A stretch of 39,949 nucleotides of DNA from Comamonadaceae bacterium PBBC2 (GCA_002255935.1 NKIO01000031.1:1-39949), one strand, 5' to 3'. Numbered from the stretch's first letter, positions 24,895 through 34,153 are shown. Numbers and translations are program-made. The notes: generated by a model not told the origin, from the sequence alone.

Positions 24895-26124
24895 TCAGGG
24901 CGCGATTTGCGCCTTGAGCTTGTCTGTGGCCCGCATGCGCGTGTTGGCTTTCCAGTCCAGGCGCGAGATGTAGGTCTTGGCCCGCACGTCGGAGCGGAAG
25001 GGGCCGGTGACCACGATGAATTGCCATTCGTCTGCGCCGGGTGATTTGCGCATGGCGATGATGCGGGCGGTGCCCAGCTCTTTGTATTTGGACTTGAGCT
25101 TTTGCGCTTGTTCCAAAGTGCCCCAATTGCCGTGCTCGACCACAAAGGTGTCGGCAGGCAGGGCCTTGAGCCATTTGCCGCCGGCAAGGGCCACTTCGGG
25201 CAAAGCGGCGCTGGGTTGTGGGTTGGCTTTGGTTTTGGCGGTCGGCTCGGGCGTTGGCTTTGCGGCCGGTGTTGTGCTTGATGCAGCGGTCGAAGCAGGG
25301 GCCGAAGCCATGGTGGGTTCTGCAGGTGCCGCAGCGGCGGGCGACGGTGCAGCTGAGGCGGCGGGTGCGGGCGCTTCGCTGGCTGCAGTGGGCGCCGCAA
25401 CAGGGCCCGCCTGGGTTTTGTCTTGCGCTGGGGGCGTGGAAGAACTCATCCATGCCAGGCCACCCACAATGGCCACCCCCAAAGCCGCGGCCGTGATTTT
25501 GACGCGAGGGCTCCATCCGGGGGCTGGCCATGTCAGGTCATGGTGGGCTGGCTCGGTGGTGGCTTGCAAAGCGGGCTCGGGTTCGGCAAACATTGGCGCA
25601 GCCGTTTCAAGGGGTTCACCCAAGTCCATCGGGCCAGACTCCACCGCGTCCAGGTCGAGGAAGATGCATTCGGTGCGGCCATGTTCGCGCCAAGCTTGCA
25701 AAGGTTGGTTGCTCAGCCAGATCACGCGGAATGGCAGCGCAGGAAACAGCTCGATCAGGCGGAAGATGATGGCCTGCTGTTCGTGGGTCAAAAGCTGGGC
25801 TTGATCGATCACCCAGACGTGCAGGGACCGGGTGCCTTCAAAGGGCAACTCTTGCTGCAGCAAATAGGGGGCGACTTCCTGATTGAGCCGGCTGATCAGG
25901 CTCAGGAATTCATGGCCACGGAACTCTTCGACCACCACCGCATCGTCGATCGAGCGGATACAGGTCATCAGACGTTTGGAAAAACTCTTGAGCGGCGCAT
26001 CCAGTTGGCTGACCAGGCCCAAACTCCGGACATCACCGACGAGCGAGAGTGCCAGGCTGGCCGGTGTGTAGGTGGGCGTCATGCTGGCAGACTCCGAGAC
26101 ATGAGATGGCGTTAAAAGATTCAT
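24895..26124 (-). CDS. DamX-like SPOR-domain protein with degenerate ATPase domain
   Basis: A 409-residue membrane protein. Residues 1-200 resemble the ExeA/GspA-type AAA ATPase but show no Walker A; the Walker B position reads VWVIDQAQLL, with Gln where Glu is expected. A membrane helix follows (about 208-226, VKITAAALGVAIVGGLAW), then a long Ala/Pro/Thr linker (230-320) and a C-terminal SPOR domain (about 330-405) with FVVEHGNWGTLEQAQKLK and FIVVTGPFRSDVRA. SPOR domains bind denuded septal peptidoglycan, so a role at the division site is likely, with the ATPase-like part in the cytoplasm and SPOR in the periplasm. Confidence 0.82.
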   Translation of the reverse strand: MNLLTPSHVSESASMTPTYTPASLALSLVGDVRSLGLVSQLDAPLKSFSKRLMTCIRSIDDAVVVEEFRGHEFLSLISRLNQEVAPYLLQQELPFEGTRSLHVWVIDQAQLLTHEQQAIIFRLIELFPALPFRVIWLSNQPLQAWREHGRTECIFLDLDAVESGPMDLGEPLETAAPMFAEPEPALQATTEPAHHDLTWPAPGWSPRVKITAAALGVAIVGGLAWMSSSTPPAQDKTQAGPVAAPTAASEAPAPAASAAPSPAAAAPAEPTMASAPASTAASSTTPAAKPTPEPTAKTKANPQPSAALPEVALAGGKWLKALPADTFVVEHGNWGTLEQAQKLKSKYKELGTARIIAMRKSPGADEWQFIVVTGPFRSDVRAKTYISRLDWKANTRMRATDKLKAQIAP

Positions 26125-26304
26125 GGACTTCCATTGTAGAGTCTACAAAAGGTGTCTTTCAGCCCTTCGCTTGTGGCGGTGCAGAAAACCCACAGCGGCG
26201 CAAGCTGTCCATGCTCGCAATCCCTGAGCCCTGGCTTCGCCCGCGTGACAGCGTTTCAGGGTGAAACTGGCATCATTGATCGAATCGATCCGAAGGAGAC
26301 CTCC

Positions 26305-27306
26305 ATGCGCATTTCCACCCGCCGACCCGTTTTGGGCATCCTCAGTGGCCTTGCCTTGGCCATGGTGGGTGTGGCCGCCACTGCCCAAACCGCTTGGCCC
26401 AACAAGCCCGTCAAGATCCTGGTGCCCTTCACCCCGGGCGGCACCACCGACATCCTGGCGCGGGCCGTGGCACCAGACTTGTCCAAGGCCTTTGGCCAGC
26501 AGTTCGTGGTCGAAAACAAAGGTGGCGCAGGCGGCAACCTGGGCGCCGAAATCGTGGCCAAATCGCCTGGCGACGGCTACACCTTGCTCATGGGCACGGT
26601 GGGCACGCACGGCATCAACCGCGCTTTGTACGCCAAACTGCCTTATGACCCCTTCAAGGACTTCGCACCCATCACTTTGGTGGCCGGTGTGCCCAATGTG
26701 ATGGTGGTCAACGCCGAAAAAGCCGCCGCCCACAAGATCAACACCGTCAACGACTTCATCAAGTACGCCAAAGCCAACCCCGGCAAGCTGAACATGGCTT
26801 CCAGCGGTAATGGCACCTCCATCCACTTGGCGGGCGAGCTGTTCAAAAGCCAGACGGGCGTTTTCATGGCGCACATTCCTTACCGCGGCTCGGGTCCGGC
26901 CTTGCTGGACTTGGCGGCCGGCAACATGGACGTGATGTTTGACAACCTGCCGTCGGCCATGCAACTGATCAAGGGCGGCAAGATCAAGGCCTTGGCCGTG
27001 ACCAGCGCCCAGCGCTCGGCGGCCTTGCCCGATGTGCCCACGGTCGAAGAAGCCGCTGGCCTCAAAGGCTTTGAAGCGAGCAGCTGGTTTGGCCTACTGG
27101 CCCCCGCAGGCACGCCGCCCGATGTGGTCAACCGCATTCAGCAAGAAGTGGCCAAGTCCTTGGCCACCCCCGCCATGAAAGAGCGCTTGGCCACATTGGG
27201 CGCGATCCCCAGCGGCAACACGCCTGCCCAGTTTGCGGCCTTGATTGAGAGCGAGCACAAAAAGTGGGCCGAGGTCGTCAAGGCCTCTGGTGCCAAGGTG
27301 GACTGA
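26305..27306 (+). CDS. Bug-family tripartite tricarboxylate transporter receptor
   Basis: A 333-residue periplasmic solute-binding protein. The signal peptide (residues 1-27, ending ATAQTA) precedes the Bug hallmark [19 protein letters not shown], followed by [13 protein letters not shown] and GDGYTLLMG. These proteins bind carboxylates or amides, and are greatly expanded in Burkholderiales; most lack an adjacent transporter, as here. The start at 26305 follows AAGGAGA (26292-26298), and an extension to 26152 has no signal-peptide character. A perfect palindrome GATCGA-A-TCGATC (26278-26290) just before the RBS could be an operator. Its stop overlaps the start of the next gene by one base. 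Confidence 0.92.
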   Translation: MRISTRRPVLGILSGLALAMVGVAATAQTAWPNKPVKILVPFTPGGTTDILARAVAPDLSKAFGQQFVVENKGGAGGNLGAEIVAKSPGDGYTLLMGTVGTHGINRALYAKLPYDPFKDFAPITLVAGVPNVMVVNAEKAAAHKINTVNDFIKYAKANPGKLNMASSGNGTSIHLAGELFKSQTGVFMAHIPYRGSGPALLDLAAGNMDVMFDNLPSAMQLIKGGKIKALAVTSAQRSAALPDVPTVEEAAGLKGFEASSWFGLLAPAGTPPDVVNRIQQEVAKSLATPAMKERLATLGAIPSGNTPAQFAALIESEHKKWAEVVKASGAKVD

Positions 27307-28280
27307 TGGCCTGGTTTGAAGGCTTTGAGCGCCGCACCCTGAGCCTTCAGGGCCTGCCCGTGACCTTTCGGCAGTCGGCCGATGGGGCCGCGCAACAGCA
27401 TTTGCCCGTTCTGGTGTTGTTGCACGGCTTTCCGCAAACCCACGTCATGTGGCATCGCGTGGCCCAGCAGCTGCGCGGGCGCTTTCGCCTGGTGATGCCC
27501 GACTTGCGCGGCTACGGCGATTCTTCGCACGAAAGTGGCGATGCCGAACACGCCCATTACAGCAAGCGCGCCATGGCCTCTGAGGTGGTGGGCCTGCTCG
27601 ATGCTTTGGGTGTGGGGGATTTTTATGTGTGCGGCCACGACCGCGGAGGCCGCGTGGCGCATCGGCTGGCACTCGACCATGCCGAGCGCGTCAAGAAGTT
27701 GTGCGTGATCGACATCGCGCCTACGCTGGACATGTACAGCGGCCACTGGGGCCAATCCCCGCCAGTCTCTGGGCCGGTGTCCGACCCTTACTTTGCGTTT
27801 GCACAGGCCTACTACCACTGGTTCCACCTGACCCAGCCCGCGCCGCTGCCCGAGCGCATGATCGCAGGCAGCGCCAAGGACTACCTGCAAGCCAAGCTCG
27901 GCGGCTGGGGCAGCCAAGGCATGGCCTACATCGAGCCCGAAGCCTTGGCCGAATACGAACGCAGTTTTTGCAACCCCGCGCTCAATGCCCAGGGGCTGTC
28001 AGCGGCCATCCACAGCGCTTGCGAGGACTACCGCGCCAGCACAGGCATCGATCTGCAGCACGACCGTGACAGCCGCGAGCGCGGTCAGAAAATCGGGTGC
28101 GACACCTTGGTGCTCTGGGGCGAGCGAGGCGTGGTCAACCGCATGTTCAAGCCGGTGGAACTGTGGCAAGCGCAATGCGCCGGGCGCGTGAGCGGGCAGG
28201 TCATGCCTTCTGGTCACTTCATTCCCGAAGAGTTGCCCGAAGCCACCAGCCAGGCGCTGATCCGGTTTTTTAGCCTGTAG
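27306..28280 (+). CDS. Alpha/beta hydrolase, haloacetate (fluoroacetate) dehalogenase-like
   Basis: A 324-residue hydrolase. It reads as fluoroacetate dehalogenase: HGFPQTHVMWHRVA oxyanion loop, nucleophile D112 in GHDRGGR with carboxylate-binding R113 and R116, acid D136, HW (171-172) and Y242 at the halide-pocket positions, and base H304 in PSGHF. These match the residues known in the Rhodopseudomonas enzyme, with an extra 14-residue stretch (about 146-160) after the acid. Asp as nucleophile also fits epoxide hydrolases. The ATG overlaps the stop of the Bug receptor gene (TGATG), so receptor and enzyme are translationally coupled and may handle the same compound. Confidence 0.85.
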   Translation: MAWFEGFERRTLSLQGLPVTFRQSADGAAQQHLPVLVLLHGFPQTHVMWHRVAQQLRGRFRLVMPDLRGYGDSSHESGDAEHAHYSKRAMASEVVGLLDALGVGDFYVCGHDRGGRVAHRLALDHAERVKKLCVIDIAPTLDMYSGHWGQSPPVSGPVSDPYFAFAQAYYHWFHLTQPAPLPERMIAGSAKDYLQAKLGGWGSQGMAYIEPEALAEYERSFCNPALNAQGLSAAIHSACEDYRASTGIDLQHDRDSRERGQKIGCDTLVLWGERGVVNRMFKPVELWQAQCAGRVSGQVMPSGHFIPEELPEATSQALIRFFSL

Positions 28281-28286
28281 GCCTTT

Positions 28287-28416
28287 TTGTAGGTCGGCGG
28301 CTTCAGCCCTACAAGGTTTTCAGGGCGCAGTGTCTGGGCCAAGTCAGCCAGCGTCGGACCTGAAGGTGCCGACCTACGGGAGTGGGATCTGCAGGTCGGC
28401 GGCTTCAGCCCCGACA
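28287..28416. repeat. REP-like elements, family B, three copies
   Basis: GTAGGTCGGCGGCTTCAGCC units lie at about 28289-28314 and 28391-28416 (the second starting CAGGTCGG), with an inverted unit (GTCGGACCTGAAGGTGCCGACCTAC, two overlapping pieces) at 28353-28377. They fill the gap between the convergent hydrolase and YecA-like genes and may act as a bidirectional transcription barrier. Confidence 0.75.
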
Positions 28417-28435
28417 AGGCTTTGTCAGAGCCGCT

Positions 28436-29221
28436 TCAAGCCCCACAGCACTTTTTGAATTTCTTGCCGCTGCCACAGCTGCAAGGGTCGTTGCGACCGG
28501 GCGTGGCGCCTTTGATGACCTGCTCCACGCGGGGGCCGATGTTGCGCCAGATCTCGCGCAGGTCGTACACCGCCCACAGCGCTTCGCCATAGGCGTTCAG
28601 ACGGTTCTCGCTCACGCTGGGGGGGCCGTCTTCGGACAGGGCCGACAAGGTGGGCGTGTCGGCATCGTCTTCGGTCAGGGCCACGATGGCTTCCAGCGAC
28701 AGGTCGTGCCACTTGGCCGCGTCCTTGTCTTTGGGGGCGGCCCATTCGTCGGGCCAGTTTTCCACCGCGAACATGAAGCCCAGCGCCCAGACTTGCGCAA
28801 AAGCAGGGATCTCGCTGTCGTCGATTTCAGCGCGCTCTGCTTCGGGCAGCGTGGCGATCGCGCCGCGCACGTCCATCACCTCGGGGGCATAGGCTTTGTC
28901 GTCGTCGAGTGCTTCCACCGGCGTGTCCAAGGCCAGCTGGACTTCGTCAAAGCGGCGCTGCCACAGGGCCAAAAATTGCTGGCGCTGGGCATCGTCGGCA
29001 AAGCTGCCGCCGTCCTCGCCCGCTTCTGTGCCTTCGTCCACGCCCAGCAGCATGGGCAGCCATTCGCCCTCAGGGATGGCGCGGCGGCTGCACACCATGG
29101 CGGCCATGAAGCCTTCGCAGAACTCCCATTGCGGCGTCTCTTCAAAGCGCTCGCGCAAGTCGTCGAGGATGTTGTCCAAGGTGTCGAAGTCTTCGGCTTG
29201 CAAGCCAGCGGTGGTGTTCAT
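28436..29221 (-). CDS. YecA/UPF0149-family protein with C-terminal SEC-C zinc motif
   Basis: A 261-residue acidic protein with the UPF0149 (YecA/YgfB) fold in its N-terminal 190 residues (EFCEGFMAAMVCS and VWALGFMFAVENW are typical) and a C-terminal SEC-C motif, RNDPCSCGSGKKFKKCC, which binds zinc and in SecA contacts the ribosome. YecA-type proteins are associated with SecA and translation. It starts 110 bp after the PIN-protein gene on the same strand, separated by family B repeats. Confidence 0.88.
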   Translation of the reverse strand: MNTTAGLQAEDFDTLDNILDDLRERFEETPQWEFCEGFMAAMVCSRRAIPEGEWLPMLLGVDEGTEAGEDGGSFADDAQRQQFLALWQRRFDEVQLALDTPVEALDDDKAYAPEVMDVRGAIATLPEAERAEIDDSEIPAFAQVWALGFMFAVENWPDEWAAPKDKDAAKWHDLSLEAIVALTEDDADTPTLSALSEDGPPSVSENRLNAYGEALWAVYDLREIWRNIGPRVEQVIKGATPGRNDPCSCGSGKKFKKCCGA

Positions 29222-29247
29222 GGGGTGTTCCTGTATTCAGCGGGGGA

Positions 29248-29334
29248 TTGTAGGTCGAGGGCTTGTCGGTCGGTGGCTTCAGCCCCGACATGGCAGCCTT
29301 TGTGGAATGTGTCGGACCTGAAGGTCCGACCTAC
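29248..29334. repeat. REP-like elements, family B, inverted pair
   Basis: TTGTAGGTCG...CCCCGACA (29248-29290, enlarged by a partial duplication around GTCGGTCGGTGGC) faces TGTCGGACCTGAAGGTCCGA followed by CCTAC (29310-29334). The outer TAG of the second element is the stop codon of the PIN gene. Confidence 0.75.
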
Positions 29335-29798
29335 GGGGTCAGGGGGTTCAGTGCCACGCCGCAGCGCTCCAGGCGCTTGCGCATACACAGCACTTGCGCG
29401 TCCTTGCTGTGCAAGGCGGCGGTGTGCGCCACGGCCAGGTCGATGAATTTTTGATCGTCGGCATCTTTGCAGGCGTAAGGGGCCTTGGGCGCGTCGGGCT
29501 GCAGTTGCGCCCAGCGGTCAAAGTGGCCCAGCACCGTGTCTGCGGCCAAGCTGCGGTGGGTCAGGCGTTTGGCGATTTGCGGATAAGCCAGCACGCGCGC
29601 CAGCTCTTCGCGCATGGCGGCGGTGGCCAGCCACTGCGTGCTGCCGCTCTCAACGCTGGTGCGCAGGGACTCGGCTCTGGGTTCGTCAAACACCCACAGG
29701 TCGAGCACGATGTTGGTGTCCAGCACGCGGCGCACCGGGGTTTTCGCCCCGTCTGTACCGAGACCTTCCATCAGAGCTGCGCCCACCTCCATGCTCAT
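29331..29798 (-). CDS. PIN-domain putative toxin (COG1569 type)
   Basis: A 155-residue PIN-family nuclease. Motif I is RVLDTNIVLDLWVF, the acidic E is in AAMREELARVL, and ACKDADDQKFIDLAV carries the remaining aspartates; all catalytic acids are present. COG1569 proteins are listed as putative toxin components. No antitoxin is adjacent. Instead its ATG overlaps the stop of the RlmL-like methyltransferase gene by 4 bp (ATGA). The first 20 residues are poorly conserved, and MSMEVG may not be the true start. The stop codon lies within a REP-like element. Confidence 0.8.
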   Translation of the reverse strand: MSMEVGAALMEGLGTDGAKTPVRRVLDTNIVLDLWVFDEPRAESLRTSVESGSTQWLATAAMREELARVLAYPQIAKRLTHRSLAADTVLGHFDRWAQLQPDAPKAPYACKDADDQKFIDLAVAHTAALHSKDAQVLCMRKRLERCGVALNPLTP

Positions 29799-31114
29799 GG
29801 TGCAGACGATCCCAAGGTGTCGGGGCCGGGTGTGCCCGCTGGGCTGTGGGTGCCGTCGCCAGGCACGCGCTTCAAGCTGCCTTTGACCATGTCAAAGCGA
29901 AACAGGCGGCATTCGATGGGGCCGTTCCACATCGGCACGCGGCGCGATTCTTTCAGGCGCATTTTGCTGGGCAGCTTCAGGTCGGGCGTGAGCATCCAGG
30001 CGCTCCAGCCGCTGTAGTTTTTCTTCCAGTGGCTGGCCAGCTGGGCAAAGAAGTCGCCGCCGTCATCGGTCTGGGCGGTTTCGCGGTGGTGGCTCTGGTC
30101 GGCAGCACGGGCACTGGCCATAGCGCCGGGCTGGAAGTTGTCGCGCCCACGCCCGGCCACACCGGCTGCGGCAATGCGCTCGCCATAAGGCGGGTTGAGC
30201 AGCATCACGCCCGGGGTCTCGCTGGGCGGCATGCGTTGCAAGGCATCGCCACCCCGGAACTCGACAACGCCCGACACGCCTGCGCGCTCGGCGTTGCGTT
30301 CGGCAAAGTCGACCATGCGGAAGGCCACATCGCTGCCAAAAATCGGCGCGCTCGGTTCGTGTTCCAAATCACGGGCCTCTTCAATCAGGCCTTGCCACAC
30401 ATGGCTTTGGAAGGGCAGCAGTTTTTCAAAGCCAAAACGGCGCTGCAAACCGGGCGCGATGCCGCAGGCGATCTGCGCCGCTTCGATCGGGATGGTGCCG
30501 CTGCCGCAGCAAGGGTCGTACAGGGGCACCGTGGCATCCCAACCGCTGGCCGCGATCATGGCGGCGGCCAAGGTTTCCTTCAAAGGCGCGTCGCCCTTGT
30601 CGGTGCGCCAGCCACGCTTGAACAAAGGCTCGCCCGAGGTGTCGATGTAGAGGTTGAGGGTTTCGGGCGTCACGTGGGCATAGATGCGCACATCGGGCCA
30701 GCTCGTGTCCACGCTGGGGCGCTCGCCGCGTTTGGCGCGAAAGCGGTCGGCCACCGCGTCCTTGATTTTGAGTGCGGCAAAGTTCAGGCTGGTCAGTGGG
30801 CTGTGCTGCGCGGTGATCTCGATCTTGAAGGTCTGCTTGGGCGTGAACCAGATCTCCCATGCCACGGCGCTGGCGGCATGGTACAGGTCGTTTTCGTTGC
30901 GGTAGGGCGTCTCGGACAGCTGCACCAATACGCGTTGGGTCAGGCGGCTGTGCAGGTTGATGCGCTGGGCATCGCGCCACGAGGCGCGGGCCAGCACACC
31001 GCCGCGACCGGTCAGCAAGTCTTGTCCGGTCAGGCCGGTGATCTGGTGCACTTCGTCGGCCAGAAAGCCTTCGACACCGGCGGCGCAGGGCATGAAGAGT
31101 TGGAGTGAGTTCAC
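29795..31114 (-). CDS. RlmL-like THUMP-domain 23S rRNA methyltransferase
   Basis: A 439-residue RNA N2-guanine methyltransferase resembling the N-terminal half of E. coli RlmKL: a ferredoxin-like start (FMPCAAGVEGFLADEV), a THUMP RNA-binding domain (about 50-165) and a UPF0020 Rossmann domain with YDPCCGSGTIPIEAA and the catalytic LLNPPYGER. The RlmK half is absent. A 35-residue polar insertion after NPPYGER and a Pro/Gly-rich tail vary the standard fold. It starts 13 bp after rpoN on the same strand. Confidence 0.88.
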   Translation of the reverse strand: MNSLQLFMPCAAGVEGFLADEVHQITGLTGQDLLTGRGGVLARASWRDAQRINLHSRLTQRVLVQLSETPYRNENDLYHAASAVAWEIWFTPKQTFKIEITAQHSPLTSLNFAALKIKDAVADRFRAKRGERPSVDTSWPDVRIYAHVTPETLNLYIDTSGEPLFKRGWRTDKGDAPLKETLAAAMIAASGWDATVPLYDPCCGSGTIPIEAAQIACGIAPGLQRRFGFEKLLPFQSHVWQGLIEEARDLEHEPSAPIFGSDVAFRMVDFAERNAERAGVSGVVEFRGGDALQRMPPSETPGVMLLNPPYGERIAAAGVAGRGRDNFQPGAMASARAADQSHHRETAQTDDGGDFFAQLASHWKKNYSGWSAWMLTPDLKLPSKMRLKESRRVPMWNGPIECRLFRFDMVKGSLKRVPGDGTHSPAGTPGPDTLGSSAP

Positions 31115-31127
31115 GGCAGGAAATTTC

Positions 31128-32666
31128 TCAAAGTGTTTTGCGCAGATTGGCGGGTGCGATCTTCAGGGCTTCGCGGTATTTGGCCACGGTGCGGCGGGCG
31201 CAGTCGATGCCTTGCTCCTTGAGCATCTCCGACAGCTGATTGTCCGACAGGGGCTTGGCTGGGTTTTCGGCGGCCACCAGTTGTTTGATCAAGGCGCGCA
31301 CCGCGGTGCTGGATGCGGCATTGCCGCTGTCGGTGCCCAGGCCTGAGCCAAAAAAGTATTTGAGCTCGAAGGTGCCTTGTGGCGTGGACATGTATTTGGC
31401 CGTCGTCACGCGGCTGATGGTGGACTCGTGCATGCCCAGCTCGTCGGCGATCTCGCGCAGCACCAGCGGACGCATGGCCAGCTCCCCTTGGACCAGAAAG
31501 TTTTTCTGCCGCTCCACGATGGCCGAAGACACGCGCAAGATGGTGTCAAAGCGCTGCTGGATGTTCTTGATGAACCAACGTGCTTCTTGCAGGCGCTGCT
31601 GCAGGCCGGCGTGCGATTCGCCTTTGCCACCGCGCAGGGCGTTGGCATAGATGTCGTGCACACGCAGCTTGGGCATCACATCGGGGTTGAGCTGGATGCG
31701 GAACTTGGGCGCGCCGGTTTTGCGCGTGTTGGTGACGATCACATCGGGCACGATGATGTTTTGCTCGGCCTGCACAAAAGGCCGACCCGGCTTGGGTTCA
31801 AGCCGCGCAATCCAAGGGATGGCGGCTTTGATCAGCGCTTCGCTTTCGCCAGTCAACACCGCCAGGCGTTTGAAGTCGCGCTTGGCCAGCAATTCCATCG
31901 GCTGGCCGCAGACTTTCAGCGCGGCGTGCACCGTGGCATTGGCTGGATCGTCCTGCAACAAGGCCTTGATCTGGATGCGCAGGCATTCGGCCAGATCGCG
32001 TGCGCCCACGCCCACGGGCTCAAGCGACTGCAACAAGCCCAGCGCCACGGTGAAGCGGTGCACCAGTTCGTCGAGTTGTTCGAGGTCATCGGTGCCTGCC
32101 AGGCTGGCGGCCAGCTCGGGCAGGGTGTCGCTCAGGTAGCCGTCGTCGTTGAGCGACTCGATCAAAAAGCGCAAGGCCGCGCGGTCGATTTCGGACAGGC
32201 GCAGGGACAGGGCTTGGCGGTGCAAAAAGTCGGTGAGCGAGCCCACACTGCGGGCCAGCTCGGTGGCGTCGGCGGTGTCGTCACCGTTGTTTTGGCGGGG
32301 GGCGGCATCTCCGCCCCATTCGCTGTCGTCCGGGCGCATCTCGACGCTGCCGTCCCCGTCCCAGCTTTCCGCCACATCGGTCACGGCTTCGCCAGTGACT
32401 TCGCTCGGGCCATCGTCGTGGCCCGATTCGCTGGCGCTTTCGCTCACGCGATCGCCCAAGCTCACGCGGGTGTCGGTCTGGTCCAGACCAAAAGCTTCCT
32501 GCGGCGCTTCTTCGTCGGTGCGTTCCAAGAAAGGGTTTTCGTCGAGCATTTGCTCGACCTCTTGCGTCAACTCCAACGTGGACAGCTGGAGCAGGCGGAT
32601 CGATTGTTGCAGCTGGGGCGTGAGCGCCAGGTGCTGCGACATGCGCAGCGACAGACCAGGTTTCAC
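31128..32666 (-). CDS. rpoN: RNA polymerase sigma-54 factor
   Basis: The 512-residue sigma-54, which directs polymerase to -24/-12 promoters needing an AAA+ activator. The N-terminal activator-contact region is SLRMSQHLALTPQLQQSIRL, followed by an acidic region II (60-150), a core-binding central domain, an HTH (MHESTISRVTTAKYM) and the RpoN box ARRTVAKYREAL at the C-terminus. It lies 37 bp downstream of lptB in the conserved lptA-lptB-rpoN order. The ribosome hibernation gene often found after rpoN is replaced here by the RlmL-like gene. Confidence 0.97.
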   Translation of the reverse strand: MKPGLSLRMSQHLALTPQLQQSIRLLQLSTLELTQEVEQMLDENPFLERTDEEAPQEAFGLDQTDTRVSLGDRVSESASESGHDDGPSEVTGEAVTDVAESWDGDGSVEMRPDDSEWGGDAAPRQNNGDDTADATELARSVGSLTDFLHRQALSLRLSEIDRAALRFLIESLNDDGYLSDTLPELAASLAGTDDLEQLDELVHRFTVALGLLQSLEPVGVGARDLAECLRIQIKALLQDDPANATVHAALKVCGQPMELLAKRDFKRLAVLTGESEALIKAAIPWIARLEPKPGRPFVQAEQNIIVPDVIVTNTRKTGAPKFRIQLNPDVMPKLRVHDIYANALRGGKGESHAGLQQRLQEARWFIKNIQQRFDTILRVSSAIVERQKNFLVQGELAMRPLVLREIADELGMHESTISRVTTAKYMSTPQGTFELKYFFGSGLGTDSGNAASSTAVRALIKQLVAAENPAKPLSDNQLSEMLKEQGIDCARRTVAKYREALKIAPANLRKTL

Positions 32667-32703
32667 GCTGCAACTCTCATGTCGGGATTCACTTCAGGAC
32701 GCA

Positions 32704-33456
32704 TCACATTCGGAAGTGTTCGCCCAGATAGACGCGCCGCACATCGGCGTTGGCCACGATCTCTTCGGGCGTGCCTTGGGCCAGCACATGGCCGTCGCTG
32801 ATGATGAAGGCGTGGTCGCAAATGCCCAGCGTCTCGCGTACGTTGTGGTCGGTGATCAGCACGCCAATGCCGCGCTGCTTGAGGAAAGCGATGATGCGTT
32901 GGATCTCGATCACCGCGATCGGGTCGATGCCGGCGAAGGGCTCGTCCAGCAAGATGAAACGCGGATCGGTCGCCAGGGCGCGGGCAATCTCCACGCGGCG
33001 GCGCTCGCCACCCGACAGCGCCACAGCGGGCGAGTCGCGCAGGTGGTCCACGCGCAGGTCGGCCAGCAAGGCGTCCAGGCGTTTTTCCACCTCATCGTGG
33101 CTGAGCGAACGGCCTTGCGCGTCGGTGTGCAGCTCCAAAATGGCGCGCACGTTTTCGGCCACAGTGAGCTTGCGAAAGATGGAGGCTTCTTGCGGCAGGT
33201 ACGACAAGCCCATGCGGGCCCGTTTGTGAATCGGCATGCGGGTCACGTCTTCGCCGTCGATCAGGATCTGGCCGCCATCGGCGCGCACCAAGCCCACGAT
33301 CATGTAAAACGAGGTCGTCTTGCCCGCGCCGTTGGGGCCCAGCAAGCCAACCACTTCGCCTTTGGACACCTGCATCGACACATCGTGCACGACCTTGCGG
33401 CTGCCATAGGCTTTCTTCAGGTGCCGCGCTTCCAAGCGGCTGGTGGTGTCGCTCAT
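32704..33456 (-). CDS. lptB: LPS export ABC transporter ATPase LptB
   Basis: A 250-residue ABC ATPase that powers lipopolysaccharide extraction by LptFG at the inner membrane. Complete motifs: Walker [11 protein letters not shown]-loop LPQEASIF, signature [15 protein letters not shown], Walker [14 protein letters not shown] and switch ITDHNVRET. The phrase [16 protein letters not shown] is distinctive of LptB. It overlaps lptA by 4 bp. Confidence 0.97.
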   Translation of the reverse strand: MSDTTSRLEARHLKKAYGSRKVVHDVSMQVSKGEVVGLLGPNGAGKTTSFYMIVGLVRADGGQILIDGEDVTRMPIHKRARMGLSYLPQEASIFRKLTVAENVRAILELHTDAQGRSLSHDEVEKRLDALLADLRVDHLRDSPAVALSGGERRRVEIARALATDPRFILLDEPFAGIDPIAVIEIQRIIAFLKQRGIGVLITDHNVRETLGICDHAFIISDGHVLAQGTPEEIVANADVRRVYLGEHFRM

Positions 33457-34076
33457 GGCTTTTTGCCCTCGACCAAGGTGGGGCTGCTGCGCAGCGCCGG
33501 TGTGGCCGTGGGGGCAGGGGCCGAAGCCTCTTTGCGCGGCGTCAGGACAGCGCGCACGCGCTCGCCACGACCCGCTGCCGCTTGGCCTTTGGGCTGACCG
33601 TCGACGGTCATCACCTCGGTGGTGTTGTTGAACACGATCTTGTCGCCAGTCACCTGGTTGGCCACTTCGGTGCCGCGCAAGATGCGGGCTTCGGCGCGCT
33701 GGATCAAGGTCATCTGATCGGCCTGTTTGTCGTAGATGGCCATGTCGGCTTCGCCTTCGGTGTACTCGTCCACGCCTTCACGCTTTTGGCGAAAGAAGAT
33801 GCGCTCTTTGGGCGCAGCCCAGAATTTGGCGATCTGTTGGCCTTTGCCGTCTTCTTGCACTTCCATGCGGTCGGCCCGCATGACCAGTGTGCCTTTGAGG
33901 GCCACGACTTTGCCGTTGAACTTGGTCAGCTTTTGGTTTTCATCGTGGCGCATGTTGTCGGCCTCGATGTTCATGGGCTTGTCTTTGTCGGCTTTTTCGG
34001 CGTGCGCAGGCGCACTCAACAGTCCACCCCACAGGGCGGCGAAGGCGAAGAAGCGGAGGAAAGTGTTCAAGGGCAT
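33453..34076 (-). CDS. lptA: Periplasmic LPS bridge protein LptA
   Basis: A 207-residue periplasmic protein with a signal peptide (residues 1-26, cleaved after SAPAHA) and an OstA/LptA beta-jellyroll domain: [20 protein letters not shown], then [19 protein letters not shown]. It carries lipopolysaccharide across the periplasm. A TACAAT -10-like box lies at 34101-34106 on the minus strand. LptC and KdsC genes, which often precede lptA, are not in the window; dsbA and its terminator lie upstream instead. Confidence 0.93.
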   Translation of the reverse strand: MPLNTFLRFFAFAALWGGLLSAPAHAEKADKDKPMNIEADNMRHDENQKLTKFNGKVVALKGTLVMRADRMEVQEDGKGQQIAKFWAAPKERIFFRQKREGVDEYTEGEADMAIYDKQADQMTLIQRAEARILRGTEVANQVTGDKIVFNNTTEVMTVDGQPKGQAAAGRGERVRAVLTPRKEASAPAPTATPALRSSPTLVEGKKP

Positions 34077-34153
34077 GAATCTTGCTGGTGAAGGCTTTGG
34101 ATTGTAGGCGCTAAGCGGTCTATTGGCCTGACATGTGGCCTTGTTTTGCCCAG

